From a virus: DNA of 51,572 bases. The translations under genes were made by a program, and so were the position numbers. The notes below the pieces were generated by a model that saw only the letters and a program-made list of their open reading frames with translations, had not been told where the DNA came from and did no database searches. The DNA is taken from the IMG/VR virus record IMGVR_UViG_3300033273_000219, positions 1 to 51,572 of that record. The stretch is one strand, 5' to 3'. Of this stretch, positions 9,446-16,100 are shown one piece after another. The stretch's first letter is position 1; each line of letters begins with the position of its first letter.

Positions 9446-10195
9446 ATGGGAGTTGTAGTAGATAGATTATCTGAAGATAGAGATGATCTTCTTAAGGCAA
9501 ATGGTACTATTCCTGATAGGCGTGCCCGTGCTGAGAAAGACATTGCAACATATGGTCCTCCAGCAGAAGCAACGACTAACAATACTCTTACGAATATAAA
9601 TTCTGGAAATGATCTAAAGAATGATATTATTGCCATAGGTGGTAATGTTGGTCTTGGTTCTGTCAGATATGGATCTAGCACGAGCAATATAACCTCACAA
9701 TATGGATCTATTGTTGTAGGAGTTGCTACGACGACAGGACAATACACTTCTATCACTGGGATTGGATCTACTCAAGTGATTGCATTTGGTACAATTAATG
9801 CTGATCTAGCAAAGATCTATGATTATCCAAACATCACTAATTACACCAGTGATTTGGTATTTGATGGTGAAGGATTTGTTAATTTGACAGCATCAAATGT
9901 GGGTAAAGGTGTCAGTACCAGAGTTTATCAATCTGCTGGATCTCAACTAGGTCTTGTTTATGACATTACTGGACCAGCAGTTGATGTATCTTCATTAGTA
10001 TCTCAGTATAATTCTGTCTGGTCTAAGTCTCAGGATTATGCTGATGTTGCTACTAGGTGCCAAGACTTTCATAGTGAGGCACAGTTTGCTCTCTGGGGTC
10101 TCTACAGACAAGAGGCAAAAAATAATACTGAGATTGGTAAACTAAATACTTCTATTGGGATTGCTTCTGATGCTACATATGGTGGTCCTTGGTAG
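9446..10195 (+). CDS. Putative baseplate/tail structural protein
   Basis: 249 residues, Ser/Thr/Gly-rich in the middle with repeated GIGSTQ- and GVATTTG-like beta segments, and a helical C-terminal region. Last gene of the baseplate block: its stop is followed within 3 nt by a consensus sigma70 promoter, so a new transcription unit starts there. Family not recognised; structural role inferred from context and composition. Confidence 0.5.
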   Translation: MGVVVDRLSEDRDDLLKANGTIPDRRARAEKDIATYGPPAEATTNNTLTNINSGNDLKNDIIAIGGNVGLGSVRYGSSTSNITSQYGSIVVGVATTTGQYTSITGIGSTQVIAFGTINADLAKIYDYPNITNYTSDLVFDGEGFVNLTASNVGKGVSTRVYQSAGSQLGLVYDITGPAVDVSSLVSQYNSVWSKSQDYADVATRCQDFHSEAQFALWGLYRQEAKNNTEIGKLNTSIGIASDATYGGPW

Positions 10196-10197
10196 GG

Positions 10198-10226
10198 TTG
10201 ACAACATTATTTGATCATTGTATAAT
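10198..10226 (+). promoter_or_regulatory. Consensus sigma70 promoter of the tRNA/small-gene region
   Basis: TTGACA at 10198-10203 and TATAAT at 10221-10226 with exactly 17 nt between, a perfect match to the bacterial housekeeping consensus. It starts immediately after the structural block and reads into tRNA-Gly, the hairpin region and tRNA-Leu. Expected to be used by host RNA polymerase early in infection. Confidence 0.85.
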
Positions 10227-10288
10227 ATAAAGGTAATCGGTTGAGGGGTCGCCCAAGTCTCAGTCTAGATCTCTTACAGATTACACTC

Positions 10289-10360
10289 GCGGAGTTAGTT
10301 CAGCGGTAGAACGCTATCCTTCCAAGTTAGATGTCGTCGGTTCGATTCCGATACTCCGCT
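10289..10360 (+). tRNA. tRNA-Gly(UCC)
   Basis: 72 nt cloverleaf. Acceptor GCGGAGT pairs perfectly with ACTCCGC; D stem GTTC/GAAC; anticodon loop CTTCCAA gives anticodon UCC; T loop TTCGATT. One T-T mismatch in the anticodon stem. The 3' CCA is not encoded. It would read GGA codons, which are very common in the Gly-rich structural proteins here. Confidence 0.93.
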
Positions 10361-10362
10361 TA

Positions 10363-10502
10363 ACGGACTTGGCAAACGTCCGTACTCACGTCTCCAGGAG
10401 AAAAAAGAACTGGAATCCAACCCATGTGAGTGAGAAGTGGGATCCTTCTCGATGCCCGTCAGTGCTAGCCTGACGTAACCTGCCAGGTTGGAATACCTGG
10501 CG
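10363..10502 (+). ncRNA. Multi-hairpin structured RNA between tRNA-Gly and the next gene
   Basis: Consecutive perfect or near-perfect stems tile this stretch: ACGGAC/GTCCGT (10363-10368 with 10378-10383); ACTCACGT/ATGTGAGT (10384-10391 with 10424-10431, one G-U) enclosing TCCAG/CTGGA; GAGAAG/CTTCTC (10432-10437 with 10445-10450); CGTCAG/CTGACG (10457-10462 with 10470-10475); GCCAGGT/ACCTGGC (10482-10488 with 10495-10501). There is no good ORF and no U-run terminator. It is either a free small RNA cut from the tRNA transcript or a structured 5' leader of the gene at 10517. I do not recognise the family; cyanophage RNA motifs such as manA and wcaG are candidates to compare. Confidence 0.6.
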
Positions 10503-10516
10503 CATTTAAAAGGTCT

Positions 10517-10717
10517 ATGCGTCCAGAAACACGTCAATCGATGGAGATGCTGTTCACTGCAAAGTGGAATGTTCCTAAAGCAGCAGAGAATTGTAATCTC
10601 TCCTGGAAGGAGATGAAGATCACCTTCAATGAGTATTGTGCTTTTCACCCGCCAACCTACGATGAAAGTACCGAACTGGCAACATCACTCAAAGAAAGAG
10701 AAAAAGAGGACACTTAA
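10517..10717 (+). CDS. Small conserved-looking protein with a possible helix-turn-helix
   Basis: 66 residues. Residues about 7-43 (from SMEMLFTAKW to FNEYCAF, including VPKAAENCNLSW) look like a small helix-turn-helix. AAAAGG lies 4 nt before the ATG and may be its ribosome site, but the ATG itself can pair with 10501-10505. It sits between two tRNA genes. Function unknown; a DNA- or RNA-binding regulator is possible but not shown. Confidence 0.55.
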   Translation: MRPETRQSMEMLFTAKWNVPKAAENCNLSWKEMKITFNEYCAFHPPTYDESTELATSLKEREKEDT

Positions 10718-10793
10718 ACCTCAAGCAATTCGTGCTGCCAAAAAACGCTTACAAGTATTAAAGAATAAATTGGGAGTGTGGCGGAATCGGTAG
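10662..10793 (+). CDS. Possible 43-residue basic protein overlapping two genes
   Basis: An ATG at 10662 opens a Lys/Arg-rich frame (KKEKKRTLKPQAIRAAKKR, then LQVLKNKLG) that overlaps the previous gene out of frame and stops inside tRNA-Leu. The helical, basic composition looks protein-like, but there is no clear ribosome site and the end inside a tRNA argues against it. Weak call. Confidence 0.25.
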   Translation: MKVPNWQHHSKKEKKRTLKPQAIRAAKKRLQVLKNKLGVWRNR

Positions 10794-10856
10794 ACGCACC
10801 AGACTTAAAATCTGTTGGGAGTTAATCCCGTGGGGGTTCAAGTCCCCCCACTCCTA
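10772..10856 (+). tRNA. tRNA-Leu(UAA)
   Basis: 85 nt class II tRNA with a long variable arm (GTTGGGAGTTAATCCCGT region). Acceptor GGGAGTG pairs with CACTCCT (one G-U at the end); anticodon loop CTTAAAA gives anticodon UAA; T arm GGGGG/CCCCC with loop TTCAAGT. No encoded CCA. It would read TTA and TTG codons. Confidence 0.93.
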
Positions 10857-10858
10857 TC

Positions 10859-10902
10859 GGGAAGGAGTACCCAAAGACTCTATGTAGAAAGAGCGCCTTC
10901 CC
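10859..10902 (+). other. Hairpin downstream of tRNA-Leu
   Basis: GGGAAGG at 10859-10865 pairs with CCTTCCC at 10896-10902 around a 30-nt loop. There is no U-run directly after it, so it is more likely a processing or stability element than a classical terminator. Confidence 0.4.
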
Positions 10903-10909
10903 CCAAAAA

Positions 10910-10916
10910 CTAAATA
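10910..10916 (+). promoter_or_regulatory. Possible late promoter (CTAAATA)
   Basis: CTAAATA lies 19 nt before the ATG at 10935. It resembles the late-type ATAAATA signal seen before virion genes; the same heptamer occurs at 38055. No -35 element is needed for T4-type late promoters, so evidence is limited to this motif. Confidence 0.35.
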
Positions 10917-10934
10917 TTAGGAAACGGTAACAGT

Positions 10935-11237
10935 ATGAGTACGAAGCTCAAGCTTACTAAAGCATACTGCTGGTATGATTCAATGGAACTTGGATCTCCA
11001 GAACGAATAGTTAAAATGTACTTTATAAATGGTATTCCTTTTACCTGGGATGAATTGACAGAAGCAGAAGAACAAAATTATTCTTGTAAAATTGCTGCTG
11101 ATACACATAAACTTCGTTATACCCCAGAATTTTTATTCCAGTCTTCTGGATACCTAGTAATGGAAGAGTGCCATCCATGCTTTTTTGAGATGGAATTAGA
11201 AAATCCTGAGATACTTGCAGAGATTGATGAATCTTGA
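10935..11237 (+). CDS. Hypothetical protein
   Basis: 100 residues, mixed alpha/beta composition, ending in an acidic stretch (ELENPEILAEIDES) with a CHPC motif near the C terminus. Overlaps the start of the following 2OG oxygenase by 11 nt, so the two are probably translated together. Family not recognised. Confidence 0.55.
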   Translation: MSTKLKLTKAYCWYDSMELGSPERIVKMYFINGIPFTWDELTEAEEQNYSCKIAADTHKLRYTPEFLFQSSGYLVMEECHPCFFEMELENPEILAEIDES

Positions 11238-11778
11238 TTATTCTAGAGAACCACATGCAATGTTCTCTGTGCCATTTTTTGTTGAACAAGTTGATCTAGA
11301 TAAGATTGACTTCAATGACAATCCTAAATTTGCTCCATCTTTTTTGAGTGGAGTAAATACAAGTCTTTCGGGAGATTCTTTGACTGATGAGTCCTACGAA
11401 TACTTGGGATCTATAATCTCAGAATGTATTGGTAGATTCTCTGATAAACCATTTGCTATTGGGCAAGTATGGAGGAATGAATATAATAAAGAGGATTGGC
11501 AAGATCCTCATATTCATTCTGGTGCCCAGTGGAGTTTTATCATATATGATACCGTTGAATGTTCCAAAACCGTGTTCATGAATCCTGCTAGGAAGGAGTA
11601 TATGAATCAATGGGGAATGTATGCCCAGACTATTCCAATGGACTTCATTCCAGAAATTCCCTCTGGTGGAATGATTATATTCCCTTCCTGGGTAGAGCAC
11701 TTTGTAATGTCTGGTAATGAAGGATCAACAATATCTGGTAACATTTACCTCGTGGACCCACCAATGGGACCACAATAG
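11227..11778 (+). CDS. Putative 2OG-Fe(II) oxygenase (phage Oxy_5-like)
   Basis: 183 residues from the ATG at 11227; an upstream TTG is possible but lies deeper in the previous gene. The fold pattern fits small phage 2OG-Fe(II) oxygenases: HIH at residues 95-97 for iron, a beta strand WSFIIY, then GGMIIFPSWVEH with the distal His at 158. The usual Arg that holds the 2OG carboxylate in the final RISISFN-type strand is replaced (STISGN, residues 167-172), which may mean altered co-substrate use or loss of activity. Substrate unknown. One of about twelve such domains in the window. tRNA-Thr follows 2 nt after the stop. Confidence 0.6.
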   Translation: MNLDYSREPHAMFSVPFFVEQVDLDKIDFNDNPKFAPSFLSGVNTSLSGDSLTDESYEYLGSIISECIGRFSDKPFAIGQVWRNEYNKEDWQDPHIHSGAQWSFIIYDTVECSKTVFMNPARKEYMNQWGMYAQTIPMDFIPEIPSGGMIIFPSWVEHFVMSGNEGSTISGNIYLVDPPMGPQ

Positions 11779-11780
11779 AC

Positions 11781-11852
11781 GCCCTTGTAGCTCAGTGGTA
11801 GAGCAGCTGTCTTGTAAACAGCAGGTCGTCCGTTCAAGTCGGGTCGGGGGCT
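11781..11852 (+). tRNA. tRNA-Thr(UGU)
   Basis: 72 nt cloverleaf. Acceptor GCCCTTG pairs with CGGGGGC using two G-U pairs; D stem GCTC/GAGC; anticodon stem GCTGT/ACAGC with loop CTTGTAA, anticodon UGU; T loop TTCAAGT. No encoded CCA. The next protein gene starts only 3 nt after the 3' end. Confidence 0.92.
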
Positions 11853-11855
11853 TTT

Positions 11856-12971
11856 ATGTTTGACGCAGAAATATACAATTATGATTCTAATAAATATCGC
11901 TTCCGTGATATTATATTGGATTCTATTCGCAAGTATTATCCTGATGTAGTTGATCTGGAATATCTTCATGAAGTAGTTCCATACAAGCATGTTGGTGATC
12001 TTGTCAAAAAAATTGGCAAGGATATTGCAGACACCGACTTCTATCAAAGATTTGATGAACTAATTGCTGAGAAAGTTCTTCCACTATTACCAACTGATGT
12101 TTTGGTGCAGAGGTTTGGTAATATTAGAATAACTGTTCCAGATCAAGATAAGGTTGGTACAGTTCTTCCATTCCACCAGGGTAAATGGGTCGGTAATGGT
12201 TTGGGGTTGAGAACAATATGGTTACCTTTTACTGATGCATATGAATCTAATTCTCTACAGATACTTGATCTAGAGAAGAGTAGGTGGATTACTAAGGGTT
12301 GTCTCAAAGAGAACTGGAGTTATCAGAGATTCCAACACTTTTGTTTGAATCATTGTAAACCTGTTAATATAACTCAGAATCAGTTTTTGCTGTTCACTCA
12401 AGAGAACATTCATGGTGCTGTTCCCAATAGAACTGGCAAGACCAGAATAAGCATTGATGTCAGGGTCCTTTTGAGGGGTGGACAACCTCATAGGAAATGG
12501 CCAGGAGCATACTTTAGAATCCTTGGTGACACAGATATTCAGTCAAGGGGGGTTCCCATTCTTGATCATGAGAATGTGGTCATGTATGCAGAATATGAGG
12601 GATTTAAAACTCAATACATAGATTTGTACTTCCAGACATTGACAGTAAAAGAATACTGCAATAGAATGGGATATACGTTCCCTCACCAGACAGGAGACAA
12701 TGAGGGAAGAAATCATGTGTATTTGGAATATTTGATCAAACAAGGTAATGTTGATCATATACTGATGTTCAGTATATTCTCTCTACCCGATGATAAGGAG
12801 AGGAGGGAGCATATTATGGAATTGGCTTTATCTTTTAGAGTTAAACTCCACTTCGCTAACGAGGAGTTTGTTCTCGATAGTCAAGATAGCTTGGATAAGA
12901 TTGAATATATACGCAATTTCACTCACGATTGGAGCAACCCAACGCATGAAAATAAATCTCTGGTACTCTGA
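11856..12971 (+). CDS. 2OG-Fe(II) oxygenase fused to a sporadic-carbohydrate-cluster-like domain
   Basis: 371 residues in two parts. Residues about 80-210 resemble phytanoyl-type 2OG oxygenases of carbohydrate clusters: LPFHQGKW with His107, IWLPFTDA, NIHGAVPNRTGKTRISID with His186 and Arg197. The expected HxD acid is Gly109 (HQG), an oddity. Residues about 218-352 match the small sporadic carbohydrate cluster family (LIC12192-like) as I remember it: VKEYCNRMGYTF, YLEYLIKQ, ILMFSIFSLPDD, LHFANEEFVL. In bacteria these two are separate neighbouring genes in surface-polysaccharide loci, so a fusion supports a linked step. The ATG is 3 nt after tRNA-Thr and the only ribosome-site-like G run is inside that tRNA. 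Confidence 0.65.
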   Translation: MFDAEIYNYDSNKYRFRDIILDSIRKYYPDVVDLEYLHEVVPYKHVGDLVKKIGKDIADTDFYQRFDELIAEKVLPLLPTDVLVQRFGNIRITVPDQDKVGTVLPFHQGKWVGNGLGLRTIWLPFTDAYESNSLQILDLEKSRWITKGCLKENWSYQRFQHFCLNHCKPVNITQNQFLLFTQENIHGAVPNRTGKTRISIDVRVLLRGGQPHRKWPGAYFRILGDTDIQSRGVPILDHENVVMYAEYEGFKTQYIDLYFQTLTVKEYCNRMGYTFPHQTGDNEGRNHVYLEYLIKQGNVDHILMFSIFSLPDDKERREHIMELALSFRVKLHFANEEFVLDSQDSLDKIEYIRNFTHDWSNPTHENKSLVL

Positions 12972-13128
12972 GGGTATGTCTCAGTGGAGATGGACATTAT
13001 GCACTGAGAGGCATAATAAAAACCATCCAGATGAACAGCATTCTGGTCAAAGACCATTCCTTAGGGATGCAATGAATGATGTTGCTAACACTGTAGAATA
13101 TATTTTAGATGCAAAAGAGAATGAATAA
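12946..13128 (+). CDS. Small hypothetical protein
   Basis: 60 residues from an ATG that overlaps the end of the previous gene by 26 nt. Longer upstream starts in this frame would lie fully inside that gene and are unlikely. Trp-rich N terminus (NLWYSEGMSQWRW) and a helical acidic C terminus. Family not recognised. Confidence 0.6.
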   Translation: MKINLWYSEGMSQWRWTLCTERHNKNHPDEQHSGQRPFLRDAMNDVANTVEYILDAKENE

Positions 13129-13131
13129 ATA
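13124..13131 (+). promoter_or_regulatory. Late promoter of the giant fibre gene (AATAAATA)
   Basis: AATAAATA overlaps the stop of the preceding small gene and lies about 30 nt before the ATG of the 1966-residue virion gene. Same octamer as at 4338-4345 and one mismatch from the T4 late consensus. Confidence 0.65.
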
Positions 13132-13161
13132 AATCATAGCAAAAGCATCTAGTGGAATAAA

Positions 13162-16100
13162 ATGGGTCTTAGTCGCTTAGATAATTTCCTCAAGAATAGT
13201 AAAGGTGATATCCTTTACGTCGATCCTTCTAGTATTGACTCGACGGATAGTATTGAAAATCAGGGTAATTCCCTTGTTAGACCCTTCAAGACTATTCAAA
13301 GAGCACTCTTAGAAGCAGCGAGATTCTCTTATCAGAAGGGTCTGGATAACGATAGATTCAGTAGAACTACAATCATCGTTTATCCTGGTGAGCACGTCAT
13401 TGATAATAGACCTGGATGGATTCCAATTCATGATAACCCATTAACTGGTAATAACTGGTTAACACGTAGTGGATCTACTTCAAATGCTTTAGATCAGTTT
13501 ACATTAGATGCAAACTTTGATATTGATGATCCAGAGAACGATCTTTATAAGATGAACTCCGTCTACGGTGGTGTAATTATCCCCCGTGGTACATCTATTG
13601 TTGGTATGGACCTTCGTAAGACGAAGATCCGTCCGATGTTCGTTCCTGATCCTGCAGATGCTGATATTAAGCAAACTTGCTTGTTCCGTGTAACTGGTAC
13701 TTGTTACTTCTATCAGTTCACATTTTTTGATGCCAATCCAAACTCATCAGTCTTTAAAGATTATGGACTGACAAAGTACGTTCCTAACTATTCTCACCAC
13801 AAAGTTACTTGTTTTGAGTATGCTGATGGTGTAAACAATGTTGGATTTAATGATAGTTTCTTAAATTACACCTCCGAGAGAACTGACCTCGATATTTACT
13901 ACGAGAAGATTGGTCTCACCTTTGGACCTTCTAGTGGAAGAGATATTTCTCCAGACTTCCCAAGCACAGCACTTGATATTCAAACCAAGATTGACGAATT
14001 TAGAATCGTTGGATCTAAGGGTGAGAATGTTGGTATTAACAGCATCAAAGCAGGTGATGGTATTAACTCTAGCACCACCATTGAAGTAGAGCTGACAGAA
14101 GCACTTGGTGGTCTTGATGTAGATACTCCAATTAGAATTGAGGGTGTACCTACTGGTGGATATAATGGATCCTTCGTAATCAGTGAGGTTCAAGGACCTA
14201 CTAAGATTAACTATGAGGTATCCACTCCTCCGTCAAATGCACTGCCATCTATTGTTGCGGGTGCTCCAACACTGAATATTGTTGTTGACTCTGTAACTTC
14301 TGCATCCCCATACATCTTTAACTGCTCACTCCGTTCTGTATACGGTATGTGTGGTCTGCACGCTGATGGTAGCAAGGCAGATGGATTCAAGTCCATGGTT
14401 GTTGCCCAGTTCACTGGTATTGGACTTCAAAAGGATGATTCTGCATTTGTAAAATATAATGCAATCTCTGGTGTATACGAAGATTCTACTGCAGTAAGTA
14501 ACTTACATACAAATACTTCTGCAGTATACAAACCAGACTACGAGAACTTCCACATCAAAGCATCGAATGATGCATTCTTGCAGTTGGTGTCTGTGTTCGC
14601 TATTGGATATGCGAACCATTTTGTTGCGGAGTCTGGTGGTGACCACTCAATTACAAACTCTAACTCTAACTTTGGTGCAAGGGCACTTGTATGTTCTGGA
14701 TTTAGAAATAATGCATTCCCTAGAGATGATACTGGATATATTACTCATATCATCCCACCTCAAAAAATCAGTGGTGACGAGGTAACAATTGAATTCGCAT
14801 CGATTGATGTTCAAAAGACTATTGATGCCGCTAACGATAATAGACTCTATCTCTACAATGAGATCAATCAGAACGTTCCTCCAAAATCTGTACTTGAAGG
14901 ATATAGAATTGGTGCAAAAGTTGATGATAAACTGAAGGTTATCATCAATGAGAACAATGTACCTCAAACAAAGACTGCTAAAATTATTATGCCAGACACC
15001 CAAGGAACGGGTGTTTATGAAGTAACTTCTAAGAAGTTATCTACTGTTGGTAGAACTTCTATTGGTATTAATAGTATTACCTCTAACATCTTTACCCTGA
15101 CTCAGAGTCACCAGTTTAAGTCTGGTGAATCTTTACGTGTCCTTAGTGATGATGGTGAACTTCCAGATGGTCTGGATCACAATAGAGTTTATTATGCTAT
15201 TACTGCTGGTATTAACACTGACCAGATTAAATTAGCACAAACTCTGAATGATACTATTAGTGCATCTGCTGTTACTGTAAACAGTAAGGGTGGTATTCTT
15301 CAGATTGAATCTAGAGTATCTGATAAGAAGTCTGGTGATATTGGTCACCCAGTTCAGTACGATACTGCTATTGGGCAATGGTATATTACTGTTAATGATA
15401 ATAATGAGATCTACAACACTGTTGTAGGGCTTGGAACAACTTCTCTTGGTGCAGCAACACCAAAAACCTTCATCAGCAGAACTCCAGACAATAGAGGTCT
15501 TGATGATGGACTCTATAAGGTAAGATATGTTGTACCAAAGGATTCTACAGTCCTTGGTAGACCACCTGAAGACTCCTTTGTCATGCAGGAATCTAGTACT
15601 ACTGTTGGATTTACCAATAATGAAGTTGCTAAGTTTAAGAATACAACTCCAGTAGTTCTTTCCAATACGTCTGAGATCAGAAACCCAAGATTCATCTCTG
15701 GAACTGATTGGGATGCTATTGTTGGTATTGCTACGATTAAAACTGAGATTCCACACGACTTGTCTGTAGGATCTAAAGTTGAGATCAAGAATATTGTATC
15801 TACTGCTAATACAACTGGACTTGGTAATACTGGATTCAATGGTGTCTTTGAGGTCACTGCAACTCCAGATAGAAAGTCATTTAGTGTTGGTCTCACTACT
15901 AATCCTGGTCTATTTGACAACAACATTAACCTTAGAACTGTAGATCTTCCTAGATTTGAGCGTAAAGAATTCAACACCACGCTGTTTGTTTACAGAAAGG
16001 AAGAGATACAAGAGTATATTCCCAATGCAAAGGACGGTGTTTATCACTTGACCCTTGTTGCCGCAGATTCCCAACCACAGGTTGCGCCATTCCAAAATCT

